DNA of 64,000 bases from Nitrincola salilacus. Lineage in GTDB: Bacteria; Pseudomonadota; Gammaproteobacteria; Pseudomonadales; Balneatricaceae. The notes under the pieces were generated by a model. It searched no databases. It worked only from the letters and a program-made list of their open reading frames with translations, and had not been told where the DNA came from. Both the position numbers and the translations under genes were made by a program. The stretch is taken from the NCBI RefSeq assembly GCF_046271865.1, contig NZ_CP176580.1, positions 3,534,001-3,598,000 of the forward strand, written 5' to 3'. Below are positions 17,979 to 26,548 of this stretch, one piece after another. The stretch's first letter is position 1, and each line of letters starts with the position of its first letter.

Positions 17979-20438
17979 ATGGCGACCCGAATGTCCTTCA
18001 ATTTTCATGCTTCTATAAGCCTTTCACTGGCAATAACGGCCATCATCACGGCACAGACCGCCCTGGCTGGGAATGCCGATGGCTGGGACTGTCGCGTCGA
18101 TAGCGAAGGCGAGTGGGATTGTAGTTTCAACCAGCAGGGCAACCCCACACCAGGTTCGGCTGCACGCGCATTACCTCAATCCACTCAGGCGGCTCAGCCT
18201 GACGATATCCGACTGCGTCTGAACAGTCCCTTTGCCCACCTGGATTACTATCCTTACCCACCGGGCCAGGCGCCGGGACTGTGTCATGGCGGATATATCG
18301 AACCTGATGTCGAATTCATGGACGACGATATTCCTTTCAGCGAACAGCCGATCTTTGCCGATGCGATCGAATCCAGTGCCGACCTCAATTCGCGACTGAC
18401 TCGCCTCGTCGGCGGCATCAACCTGCGTCAGGGCAGCAGGATGATCAGCAGTGAGTATGGCGAAATAGATCAAGACAACATGACCGCTTTCCTCGAAGGC
18501 CAGATCAGATACAGAGAAAAAGGGTTATTGCTGATCGGTGATCGTGCAGATGCCAATTTTGAAACTGGCGACACCCACTTCAACAACGCACAATATGTTA
18601 TGCATGAAGAGCATATGCGCGGCTCTGCCAAACGTATCTCACGTTACGGTGACAACCGGGTCGTCATGGACAAGGGTGCTTTAACCTTCTGTGAGCCGGG
18701 GAACGATGCCTGGCAGATCACAGCCAGCAGTGTTGAGTTGGATCTGGACGAGGGCTTTGGCACAGCACGTCATGCGGTGTTCGAAGTTGCCAACATCCCG
18801 GTGTTCTACATTCCCTACTTCAAGTTTCCGATCGATGAACGCCGTGTATCCGGCTTTCTCTACCCAAGTGGCAGTTACTCGCGCAACAATGGTCTGCAGC
18901 TGAGCATACCCTACTACTTCAATCTGGCGCCCAATTACGACGATACACTGGTGACGCGACTGATTGAAAAACGCGGTTTGCTGCTGGAAAATGAATTCAG
19001 ATACATGAATGAGTGGTCGACCAGCTCACTCAGCACGTCGTATCTGCATAATGACAATATCTATGGAAAAAATCGCTGGCTGACCGAAATAGAGCATGAA
19101 GGCACCCCCTTCAACAACTGGTTCAGTCGCATCCAATATACTCAGGTCAGCGACGATGACTACTTCAATGATTTAGGCACCAAGCTGGATATTGAAGAGA
19201 AGGACCATCTCGATCAGATCGTTCAAATGCGCTATGTGGGTAACGGCTGGGATTTCACCGGTCGTGTGCATGGCTACCAGACACTCATTGATGGCAAGGC
19301 ACCCTACGAGCGTAAACCTCAGTTGCTGTTTACCGGACGTGAAGCACTGCCTGCTGATGTTCAGTTCACCTACATTGCCGAATATGTCAATTTTCAGCGT
19401 GACCTGGTCGGCCTGACTGGCAATGACCGTATCATGGGCGATCGACTACATCTGCGGCCTTCTGTCAGCTACCTGTTTGAGCGCCCCTGGGGTTATGCCA
19501 AGCCCAAGGTGAGCATCTGGCACAGCCAGTATCAACTCGATAATACTTCAATGGCTCAGGATTCTCGTCCATCGGTTACTACGCCGATTTCCAGCCTGGA
19601 TACCGGTCTCTACTTTGACCGTGACTACAGCCGCTTTTCTCAATCTCTTGAACCCAGGCTGATGCTGCTGGACGTTCCTGGAGTTGAGCAGCCTGATTAT
19701 TTCAACTTCGACTCGGCGCGCATGGGCTTCAGCTACTACAACCTGTTCAACGAATATGGCTGGAGTGGTAACGACACAGTAGCAGATACCCGACAGGCAA
19801 CAGTTGGCCTGTCGAGCGGCTTCTACACTGCCAACGGCTCAGAAAAAGCGCGTCTGGGTGTTGCACAGGCGCATTACTTCAGGGATCGTGACATACTGCG
19901 CCCGGGAGACCGTACGGGTCAGGAAAACAGCTCCAACTATGCGCTTCTGGCAAGTTGGAACATCACCGACTCGCTGCGATTCACTCATGATTCCGAGCTG
20001 GATCGCAACAGCCTGAACACACGTGAGCAGAACTACAAACTGACCTACACACCTGATGATCTCAGATTACTCTACATCAGCTATCGCGATAAAAAAGGCA
20101 CCAACAACACGAATGACAGTACCATACGTCAGTCTGATATAGGTTTCCGCTACCCAATCAACCCCAAATGGAACGTGATTGGCCGCTGGCAGTATGACCA
20201 TGAAGAAGGCGAGAACCTTGATACACTGTTCGGTGTCGAATACGGCACCTGTTGCTGGAAAATGCGTCTCACAGCCAGACGCTGGCTGTCCGGCAATCCT
20301 TCGGCAGACTTTGAACAGGACACAGGACTGTTTGTACAATTCGTACTGCGTGGGCTCGGCACCATCGGACCAGACGGTGGCCGCGGCTTCATTGAAGAGA
20401 TCACAGGCATTAAAGAGGATGACCATGACAAGTTTTAA
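17979..20438 (+). CDS. lptD: LPS-assembly outer-membrane protein LptD
   Basis: 819 residues. A signal peptide ends near TAQTALAG; an OstA-type periplasmic N-terminal domain (LVGGINLRQGSRMISSEYGE) precedes the large C-terminal beta-barrel with aromatic-rich strands. The Cys pair in the mature N-terminus (WDCRVDSEGEWDC) and the adjacent GTCCWK pair near the C-terminus fit the two essential inter-domain disulfides. With LptE it inserts LPS into the outer leaflet. The start at 17979 was taken because a TATAGT -10-like box lies at 17925-17930, which would put earlier in-frame ATGs upstream of the transcript start. It overlaps surA by 14 bases. Confidence 0.95.
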   Translation: MATRMSFNFHASISLSLAITAIITAQTALAGNADGWDCRVDSEGEWDCSFNQQGNPTPGSAARALPQSTQAAQPDDIRLRLNSPFAHLDYYPYPPGQAPGLCHGGYIEPDVEFMDDDIPFSEQPIFADAIESSADLNSRLTRLVGGINLRQGSRMISSEYGEIDQDNMTAFLEGQIRYREKGLLLIGDRADANFETGDTHFNNAQYVMHEEHMRGSAKRISRYGDNRVVMDKGALTFCEPGNDAWQITASSVELDLDEGFGTARHAVFEVANIPVFYIPYFKFPIDERRVSGFLYPSGSYSRNNGLQLSIPYYFNLAPNYDDTLVTRLIEKRGLLLENEFRYMNEWSTSSLSTSYLHNDNIYGKNRWLTEIEHEGTPFNNWFSRIQYTQVSDDDYFNDLGTKLDIEEKDHLDQIVQMRYVGNGWDFTGRVHGYQTLIDGKAPYERKPQLLFTGREALPADVQFTYIAEYVNFQRDLVGLTGNDRIMGDRLHLRPSVSYLFERPWGYAKPKVSIWHSQYQLDNTSMAQDSRPSVTTPISSLDTGLYFDRDYSRFSQSLEPRLMLLDVPGVEQPDYFNFDSARMGFSYYNLFNEYGWSGNDTVADTRQATVGLSSGFYTANGSEKARLGVAQAHYFRDRDILRPGDRTGQENSSNYALLASWNITDSLRFTHDSELDRNSLNTREQNYKLTYTPDDLRLLYISYRDKKGTNNTNDSTIRQSDIGFRYPINPKWNVIGRWQYDHEEGENLDTLFGVEYGTCCWKMRLTARRWLSGNPSADFEQDTGLFVQFVLRGLGTIGPDGGRGFIEEITGIKEDDHDKF

Positions 20439-21717
20439 GCGTTTCCTGCGCCAGCCATTGCTGGTTCTGCTGAGCGTTATCTGCATCCAGCAAGCCAGTG
20501 CTCAGGAGTTGTTGGATCGGGTAATTGCCGTTGTTAACAGCGACATCATCATGGAAAGCGAACTGCGTCAACGCACCTCTCTGGTCACACAGCAGATAGC
20601 GTCCAGAGGAATGCAGTTACCTCCCGCTGACACCCTTCGTCAGCAGGTGCTGGATCGTCTGATTCTCGAGAACATTCAGATGCAGATTGCCGATGAGCAA
20701 GGTCTGCGCGTCAGCGATCGGCAACTTAATGAAACATTGGAAGGGATTGCCGCCCAGAACAATATGACGCTGGAGCAGTTTCGTCAGGCACTGATAGCCG
20801 AAGGCGAGGATTATGCACAGGCACGCGAGCAGATTCGCCGTGAGATTCTGCTCAATCAGGTACAGCAGAGCAATGTCAATCGCCGCATTCAGGTGTCGGA
20901 GCAGGAGGTGCGCAACTATCTGAATTCAGAGATGGGGCAGCAACAGGAGCAGGCTGAATTTCTGCTCAGCAACATTCTGGTCGCACTCCCCTCCCAGGCG
21001 TCGCCTGCAATGATTCAAGATGCTGAGCGCAAAGCGATGGAGATAATCGCCCTGTTACAGGACGGCGCCGACTTTGCCAATACTGCCGTGGCGCAGTCCA
21101 ATGCCCCGAATGCACTGAATGGTGGCGATCTCGGCTGGCGCCGTCAGAACGAACTGCCCGGCGCTATCGCTACAGAGGTAGCTGGCATGCAGCCAGGCAC
21201 CATAACCTCACCGATCAGAACGCCCAGCGGCTTCAATATCATGTTGGTACGCGATGTTCGTGGCGGCAGCGCAACACTGATCGAGCAGAGCCAGGTGCGC
21301 CACATTCTGATCTCGCCCAACGAAATTCGAAGCCCCGAACAGACCCGCGTACTGGCAGTCGATCTGTATAACCGTTTGCAGGATGGTCAGCCTTTCGCCG
21401 AGCTCGCCCGCCGTTACAGCGATGATTCCGGCAGCGGCTCATTGGGAGGCGATCTTGGCTGGACGCAGGATGGCCAGATGGTGCCGGAGTTCGAGCAAGT
21501 AATGAAAGATACCCCTGTTGGACGCATCTCCCGACCGTTTGAGTCTCGTTTCGGATGGCATATTCTTGAAGTGCTGGATAGACGCACTCAGGATGTTGGT
21601 GAAGAGATGCGCGACTCACAGGCTCGCAACAGCATCCGTCAGCGCAAATACAACGAAGAGCTCGATAACTGGCTGCGAGAAATTCGTTCCCAGGCGTTTA
21701 TCGATCTGAAAGGCTGA
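20425..21717 (+). CDS. surA: Periplasmic peptidyl-prolyl isomerase and chaperone SurA
   Basis: About 430 residues. The signal peptide ends near IQQASAQ, followed by the SurA N-terminal chaperone domain (DRVIAVVNSDIIMESELRQR). Two parvulin domains (SQVRHILISPNEI starts the second; LGGDLGWTQDGQMVPEFE is its core) precede a short C-terminal helix. SurA escorts outer-membrane proteins such as LptD to the BAM complex. The ATG at 20425 has AGAGG six bases upstream and lies inside the lptD end; an ATG six bases earlier is too close to that site. Confidence 0.95.
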   Translation: MTSFKRFLRQPLLVLLSVICIQQASAQELLDRVIAVVNSDIIMESELRQRTSLVTQQIASRGMQLPPADTLRQQVLDRLILENIQMQIADEQGLRVSDRQLNETLEGIAAQNNMTLEQFRQALIAEGEDYAQAREQIRREILLNQVQQSNVNRRIQVSEQEVRNYLNSEMGQQQEQAEFLLSNILVALPSQASPAMIQDAERKAMEIIALLQDGADFANTAVAQSNAPNALNGGDLGWRRQNELPGAIATEVAGMQPGTITSPIRTPSGFNIMLVRDVRGGSATLIEQSQVRHILISPNEIRSPEQTRVLAVDLYNRLQDGQPFAELARRYSDDSGSGSLGGDLGWTQDGQMVPEFEQVMKDTPVGRISRPFESRFGWHILEVLDRRTQDVGEEMRDSQARNSIRQRKYNEELDNWLREIRSQAFIDLKG

Positions 21718-21723
21718 ACACTA

Positions 21724-22737
21724 TTGAAAAAACTCCGCTTAGCGATCACGCCAGGAGAACCGGCAGGTATCGGCCCAGATCTCTGTATTCAGGTGGCTCA
21801 ACAGGGACATCAGCACGAGCTGATTGTTCTTGCTGACCCCGATCTGCTGCAACAGCGCGCAGATCAACTGAAACTCCCGCTGATACTGGAAGAGTTTCAG
21901 CCGGAGGCACCCGCTACAGCAACCGCCCCCGGCACACTCAAAGTTTTGCCGATAAAGCTCAACACACCAGTTGTGCCGGGCACGCTGAATACCGCGAATG
22001 CGAGCTATGTCCTTGAAACCCTGCGCCAGGCAACAGAGGGATGCATGGCACAGCGCTTTAATGCGCTTGTGACAGCCCCGGTACACAAGGGAATCATCAA
22101 CGATGCCGGTATCCCCTTCAGCGGTCACACCGAATTTCTGGAGCAGCTGACCGGCAGCCACAAGGTCGTGATGATGCTCGCAACTGAAGGCCTTCGCGTT
22201 GCGCTGGCCACTACTCACCTGCCACTACGGCAGGTCGCCGATGCCATTACCGCTCCCCTGTTGCGCGATGTACTGGCGGTTCTGATCCATGATCTGCAAA
22301 ATCATTTTGGCATTACCAATCCACGCATACTGGTTGCAGGGCTCAACCCTCATGCTGGCGAAGGTGGGCACCTGGGTCATGAAGAGCTGGATATCATCAC
22401 TCCGGTTTTGAACGAGTTCAGAATTCTTGGTGCAAGACTCATCGGCCCCCTGCCCGCAGATACCCTGTTTACCGAGCACCATCTGAGAAAAGCCGATGCC
22501 GTGCTGGCGATGTATCATGATCAGGGGTTACCAGTATTGAAATATAAGGGATTTGGTCAGGCAGTGAACATCACACTTGGATTGCCCATTATCCGTACAT
22601 CTGTCGATCATGGCACAGCCCTTGATCTGGCCGGAAGCGGACAGGCAGATGCCGGCAGCCTGTTCACAGCCATTCAATACGCGACCGATATGGCAATGGC
22701 GGGTAAGCACTCATATGCAACAACAAAAGGCACGTAA
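21724..22737 (+). CDS. pdxA: 4-hydroxythreonine-4-phosphate dehydrogenase
   Basis: 337 residues. It opens KKLRLAITPGEPAGIGPDL, the family signature, with later GHTEFLE and GLNPHAGEGG metal/substrate motifs and the final DHGTALDLAG. PdxA oxidises 4-phosphohydroxy-threonine in pyridoxal-phosphate synthesis. The start codon is TTG at 21724, seven bases after the surA stop; no ATG or GTG in frame would keep the conserved N-terminus. Its TAA stop shares a base with the rsmA ATG. Confidence 0.95.
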   Translation: MKKLRLAITPGEPAGIGPDLCIQVAQQGHQHELIVLADPDLLQQRADQLKLPLILEEFQPEAPATATAPGTLKVLPIKLNTPVVPGTLNTANASYVLETLRQATEGCMAQRFNALVTAPVHKGIINDAGIPFSGHTEFLEQLTGSHKVVMMLATEGLRVALATTHLPLRQVADAITAPLLRDVLAVLIHDLQNHFGITNPRILVAGLNPHAGEGGHLGHEELDIITPVLNEFRILGARLIGPLPADTLFTEHHLRKADAVLAMYHDQGLPVLKYKGFGQAVNITLGLPIIRTSVDHGTALDLAGSGQADAGSLFTAIQYATDMAMAGKHSYATTKGT

Positions 22738-23540
22738 TGAGTAAACAAACGCTGGGCCACAAGGCCCGCAAACGCTTTGGTCAGAACTTTTTGCACGATG
22801 GCCATGTCATCCGCCGCATCGTAGGCGCCATATCCCCAAGACCCGGTGAACATCTGGTCGAGATAGGCCCAGGCCTCGGCGCGCTGACCGAGCCTCTACT
22901 GGAGGCAGCAGGTGCACTGGATACCGTCGAACTGGATCGGGATCTGATCCCGGTACTGCGCACCAAATTTTTTCGTCATGGCGATCAGTTTCGTGTTCAT
23001 GAAGCGGATGCCATGAAATTTGATTATCACTCGCTGATCAAAGACGGTGAGCAACTGCGAATTGTCGGCAACCTGCCCTACAACATTTCGACACAGCTGA
23101 TTTTTCATCTACTCAGCCATGCCGAGATTATTCAGGACATGCACTTCATGCTGCAGAAAGAGGTTGTACTGAGGCTCGCAGCAAAACCGGGCGACAATCA
23201 TTATGGTCGACTTGGCATCATGGCTCAGTACTACTGTCAGGTGGACAACCTTTTTCTGGTTCCACCCGGTGCATTCAACCCTGCGCCCAAGGTAGACTCA
23301 GCCATTGTCAAACTGGTGCCGTACAAGACGCTGCCGATTGTCGCGAAAGATGTCACCATGCTACAGAATGTCGTCAGAACAGCTTTTGGCCAGCGTCGCA
23401 AGACCCTGCGCAACAACCTGAAGCCTCTGATGGCAGCAGAACAACTGGAGGAACTGGGCATAGATCCAGGCCTCAGACCTGAACGCCTGACACTGCAGGA
23501 ATTTGTTACCATCAGTGATGCGATCACTGAAACCTACTGA
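22737..23540 (+). CDS. rsmA: 16S rRNA (adenine1518/1519-N6)-dimethyltransferase
   Basis: 267 residues. It begins SKQTLGHKARKRFGQNFLHD, has the SAM-binding VEIGPGLGALT motif (residues about 42-52), and the catalytic NLPYNIST (NLPY) motif. RsmA (KsgA) dimethylates two adjacent adenines near the 3' end of 16S rRNA. Its start overlaps the pdxA stop by one base and apaG follows 16 bases after its stop, the standard pdxA-rsmA-apaG order. apaH, usually next, is absent. Confidence 0.97.
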   Translation: MSKQTLGHKARKRFGQNFLHDGHVIRRIVGAISPRPGEHLVEIGPGLGALTEPLLEAAGALDTVELDRDLIPVLRTKFFRHGDQFRVHEADAMKFDYHSLIKDGEQLRIVGNLPYNISTQLIFHLLSHAEIIQDMHFMLQKEVVLRLAAKPGDNHYGRLGIMAQYYCQVDNLFLVPPGAFNPAPKVDSAIVKLVPYKTLPIVAKDVTMLQNVVRTAFGQRRKTLRNNLKPLMAAEQLEELGIDPGLRPERLTLQEFVTISDAITETY

Positions 23541-23556
23541 GGAATACACAAGCAAG

Positions 23557-23943
23557 ATGGAAGTTAACGAACTGGGACAGAACGTCATCATCGACGTAAA
23601 GACAGCATACCTGCCTGAGCAATCTGATCCTGATGCTCATCGTTACGTATTCTCTTATCAGATTACCATAACCAACCAGAACCAGGTTCCGGTTCAACTG
23701 ATCAGCCGTTCCTGGTTGATCACTGATGGCAATCAGCATGTTCAGGAGGTACAAGGCGAAGGCGTTGTCGGCGAACAACCGGTGATAAACCCCGGAGAGA
23801 GCTTCAGTTACACCAGTGGAACCGTTCTCGCAACGGAAGTAGGCACCATGCAGGGCCACTACCAGATGATGACTGATAGTGAGGATAGCTTCACCACCTT
23901 GATTGCACCTTTCACTCTGGCGCAACCAAACGCACTGCATTGA
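23557..23943 (+). CDS. apaG: Co2+/Mg2+ efflux-associated protein ApaG
   Basis: 128 residues, single-domain ApaG beta-sandwich: QITITNQNQVPVQLISRSW and GEGVVGEQPVINPGESF are the family blocks. Its biochemical role is not settled; genetics links it to Co2+/Mg2+ homeostasis and fold relatives bind F-box or phosphate groups. The ATG at 23557 is chosen over an extension that lies within rsmA. It is the last gene of the lptD-apaG run. Confidence 0.93.
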   Translation: MEVNELGQNVIIDVKTAYLPEQSDPDAHRYVFSYQITITNQNQVPVQLISRSWLITDGNQHVQEVQGEGVVGEQPVINPGESFSYTSGTVLATEVGTMQGHYQMMTDSEDSFTTLIAPFTLAQPNALH

Positions 23944-24028
23944 TCAACAGAGGTTACAGGAACGTAAAGGCATCAGGAGCTTAAGCTGTTAAGCTGAACA
24001 TCAAGCGATTGAGTATCAGGGGCAAATT

Positions 24029-24817
24029 ATGGATTTTGCATCCCTTATAGGGATTATCTCGGGTTTAGCGCTGATTATCTCCGCCATATTGATTGGCGGC
24101 GAGGCAGACGTATTCGTGAACGTACCCGGCCTGATGATCGTCGCCGGTGGCACCATCGCCGCAACACTGCTGACAGTGCAGTTCAAGGATGTTCTGAACG
24201 CCTTTCGCGCTGCCTATATCGTATTCACTCGCGACAAAACCAACGTCAAGGATATGATCGATACCATGCTGGAGCTGAGTCGAATCAGTCACCGGCATGG
24301 ACTGCTGCGTCTTGGAGACGTTGAAACCGACTCACACGTCCTGCGTCGCGCCTGCAATCTGCTCGCCGAAGCCGCCTCCGAACAAGTGATTCGCAACACC
24401 CTGCAGAACGAGATAGATTCACTGGTCTCACGTCATATGACAGTACAGGATGTGTTCCGGAAAATGGCGCTCTACGCACCCGCCTTCGGTATGCTGGGCA
24501 CCCTGATCGGCTTGATCCAGATGCTCAGTGAGCTGACCAACCCTGACACTATCGGCCCAGCTATGGCGATTGCGCTGCTGACCACTTTTTATGGCTCCCT
24601 GCTGGCCACACTTGTATTCATGCCAATTGCAGGAAAGCTCCGAGCAAGAACCCTGTCGGAAGTCACCAACCTCGAAGTGATCAGAGAGGGTTGCATCAGC
24701 ATCCTGACCAACGATCACTATGCCCATGTATATGAGCAACTCTCCTCCTATCTGCCGGAAGACTCCCGCAAGCCACTGAAAATAGGCCGCAGCGAGCAGC
24801 AGACGCCGAAGGAGTAG
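24029..24817 (+). CDS. motA: MotA/PomA-type flagellar stator channel protein
   Basis: 262 residues. Two N-terminal membrane helices (LIGIISGLALIISAILI and LMIVAGGTIAATLL), a long cytoplasmic loop and two C-terminal helices (APAFGMLGTLIGLIQML and AIALLTTFYGSLLATL) match MotA/PomA, including the Pro-containing third helix. It forms the 5:2 stator with the MotB-type partner four bases downstream. The MDFASLIG start and overall length resemble the sodium-type PomA branch, but ion specificity cannot be read securely. Flagellar structural genes are not in the window. Confidence 0.88.
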   Translation: MDFASLIGIISGLALIISAILIGGEADVFVNVPGLMIVAGGTIAATLLTVQFKDVLNAFRAAYIVFTRDKTNVKDMIDTMLELSRISHRHGLLRLGDVETDSHVLRRACNLLAEAASEQVIRNTLQNEIDSLVSRHMTVQDVFRKMALYAPAFGMLGTLIGLIQMLSELTNPDTIGPAMAIALLTTFYGSLLATLVFMPIAGKLRARTLSEVTNLEVIREGCISILTNDHYAHVYEQLSSYLPEDSRKPLKIGRSEQQTPKE

Positions 24818-24821
24818 ACAG

Positions 24822-25616
24822 ATGAGCCGCAAGCAACAACTGATGGATGACAGCGACAGCCCCGGTTGGCTGACGACCTATGCCGACCTGATGACTCTGC
24901 TGCTGGTGTTTTTTGTGCTGCTCTTTTCCATGTCCAGTGTTGAGCGTGAAGCGTTCAGCCAGACTATGAAAGCTTTCAATGTTGCGCTGTCACGCGATGG
25001 CAGTGCCACCAGCCTGATTCCTCTGGAATACGATGCAGGCGCCCAGACAGAGATACCACAACTGGCACAACCTCTGATGCCGCAGGCAGGCCAGGCACCA
25101 AGCAGTCAACCGGACGCCCGGGATGACCACATTTCCACCTCACTTGATATCGACTGGGAACCCATTACAGCTGAACTGGAGTCTGCACTGAACCTGATGC
25201 AGGTTGGTGATCTGGTAGAGATCGGCGCCCCACTGGATGGAAAGCTGACCCTGCGCGTCAATGGTGCCGTGCTGTTCCAGTCAGGATCAGCGACTTTCAA
25301 CCGGGCCATGACCCCCATGCTTGATGCCATACTGGAAACACTGCTCAACAATACACAGTACAAACTGGAGATTCAGGGCCACACGGACAATATTCCAATC
25401 AACACAGCTCAGTTTCCTTCCAACTGGGAGCTGTCAGCCGTTCGCGCCACAACCGTGCTACGCTATATGATAGAGGGTGGAATTCCTCCGCGCAGGCTGA
25501 CTGCAACAGGCTATGGCGAATCCCTGCCTCTGGTACGCAACGATACAGAGGTCAATCGCTCCATTAACCGTCGTATTGAGTTTGTACTCGAAAAAATACC
25601 CGAGCCAAGGTTATGA
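24822..25616 (+). CDS. motB: MotB/PomB-type stator protein with OmpA domain
   Basis: 264 residues. The short N-terminus leads to the single channel helix TTYADLMTLLLVFFVLLF, whose Asp carries the ion. A plug/linker follows, and a C-terminal OmpA-like peptidoglycan-binding domain (EIQGHTDNIPINTAQFPSN, LSAVRATTVLRYM, GYGESLP). It anchors the stator to the cell wall. It is four bases downstream of motA, and its TGA overlaps the ATG of the PilZ gene. Confidence 0.9.
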   Translation: MSRKQQLMDDSDSPGWLTTYADLMTLLLVFFVLLFSMSSVEREAFSQTMKAFNVALSRDGSATSLIPLEYDAGAQTEIPQLAQPLMPQAGQAPSSQPDARDDHISTSLDIDWEPITAELESALNLMQVGDLVEIGAPLDGKLTLRVNGAVLFQSGSATFNRAMTPMLDAILETLLNNTQYKLEIQGHTDNIPINTAQFPSNWELSAVRATTVLRYMIEGGIPPRRLTATGYGESLPLVRNDTEVNRSINRRIEFVLEKIPEPRL

Positions 25617-26035
25617 AACCTGAAATACGCATAGATAACACAGTAGATAAAGGGCGCCGCTCCTATCGTATGAAGAAACTCTGCGACAAGCTGGTGCAAT
25701 TGAGTATTGCTGATCAACCGATGAAACTGCTTGATCTTTCCAACACCGGTATCGCGTTTCATGGCTCTGAAAAGTTGCAACCAGGGCAATACCCTGCACA
25801 CTTGAGCTTTGTGTTGGATGAACAGACCTTCAACCTCAATCTACAGCTCAATCTCAACCGCATCGGCAGCGAATACTTCGCAGGTGAGTTTGAGCAGCTC
25901 AATGAAGTAGACGAGCGCATTTTGTCGCGTTTTATCACCTACTGTCAGAAAGTACTGATACAGCAAGCCCATGAAGAACGCCTTGAACAGCGACGCAAAA
26001 GGTTGGAAGAGCAACAAGCAGGCCATAAATCCTGA
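25613..26035 (+). CDS. PilZ-domain c-di-GMP binding protein
   Basis: 140 residues. RRSYR near residue 15 supplies the RxxxR arginines and LLDLSNTGIAFHG the (D/N)xSxxG motif, the two conserved c-di-GMP-binding elements of PilZ. A single beta-barrel is followed by a long charged helix rich in Arg, Glu and Gln to the C-terminus. Translationally coupled to motB (ATGA), so it probably adjusts stator function in response to c-di-GMP, as YcgR does, although it lacks the YcgR N-terminal domain. That role is inference from position. Confidence 0.82.
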   Translation: MKPEIRIDNTVDKGRRSYRMKKLCDKLVQLSIADQPMKLLDLSNTGIAFHGSEKLQPGQYPAHLSFVLDEQTFNLNLQLNLNRIGSEYFAGEFEQLNEVDERILSRFITYCQKVLIQQAHEERLEQRRKRLEEQQAGHKS

Positions 26036-26063
26036 GTTTAACTGAAGTTTATAAAACAATGGG

Positions 26064-26092
26064 TTGACACACCTCTGATGCGAGCGTATAGT
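26064..26092 (+). promoter_or_regulatory. Strong promoter of the initiator tRNA
   Basis: TTGACA (26064-26069), exactly 17 bases, then TATAGT (26087-26092). The predicted start is about six bases before the mature tRNA 5' end at 26106. Confidence 0.8.
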
Positions 26093-26105
26093 TTGCTCAC
26101 GTTGA

Positions 26106-26182
<77 letters not shown>

Positions 26183-26191
26183 ATTAAGAGA

Positions 26192-26225
26192 AACCGGGTA
26201 AGCTTACAGTTTACCCGGTTTTTTT
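26192..26225 (+). terminator. Terminator of tRNA-fMet
   Basis: AACCGGGTAA (26192-26201) pairs with TTACCCGGTT (26211-26220), followed by further T residues. A ten-base perfect stem; the same sequence recurs in the second repeat copy. Confidence 0.9.
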
Positions 26226-26238
26226 GTGCCTGAAGGAT

Positions 26239-26327
26239 GGATAAGTGGAGCAGTCTGGTAGCTCGTCGGGCTCGCTCTTCATAAACCCAGGCGAAGGTCA
26301 TAGGTTCAAATCCTGTCCCCGCTACCA
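26239..26327 (+). pseudogene. Damaged tandem copy of tRNA-fMet
   Basis: The segment from the end of the acceptor 5' strand through the terminator (copy 1 26112-26235) is repeated at 26245-26380. In this copy the 5' acceptor strand GCGGGG is replaced by GATAAG, so it no longer pairs with CCCCGC. The anticodon region ATAACCCG has become the 20-base GCTCTTCATAAACCCAGGCG, enlarging the loop to about 15 bases. It cannot fold as an initiator tRNA. It has no promoter of its own but could be read through from copy 1. Confidence 0.85.
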
Positions 26328-26336
26328 ATTAAGAGA

Positions 26337-26370
26337 AACCGGGTAAGCTTACAGTTTACCCGGTTTTTTT
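26337..26370 (+). terminator. Second copy of the tRNA-fMet terminator
   Basis: Identical ten-base stem and T run to the terminator at 26192, part of the tandem duplication. Confidence 0.85.
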
Positions 26371-26441
26371 GTGCCTGAAGAACCCTTTCCCCCTACTCAA
26401 CCTGAATAACAATCATCTTAACGTGCAAAAATTATTGTTTA

Positions 26442-26488
26442 GCACCTGCTGATTTATAGTGCAGGTGCACCATTTTTTACTATATAAT
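26442..26488 (+). promoter_or_regulatory. Inverted repeat and -10 box upstream of metNIQ
   Basis: GCACCTGC (26442-26449) and GCAGGTGC (26461-26468) form a perfect eight-base inverted repeat with an 11-base centre. A consensus TATAAT lies at 26483-26488, placing the right half-site over the expected -35 position. A T6 run follows the repeat, so it could alternatively be an upstream terminator. I read it as a possible operator; no MetJ or SAM-riboswitch pattern is visible. Confidence 0.45.
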
Positions 26489-26548
26489 CGCATATCAAAT
26501 CCAATATCTATTACCAAAAGGCATTACAACCCACAAGGTTTACTCTCT

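Noticed and set aside
20179..20424. Long N-terminal extension of surA
   Set aside because: It lies within lptD in another frame; the signal peptide starts at 20425.
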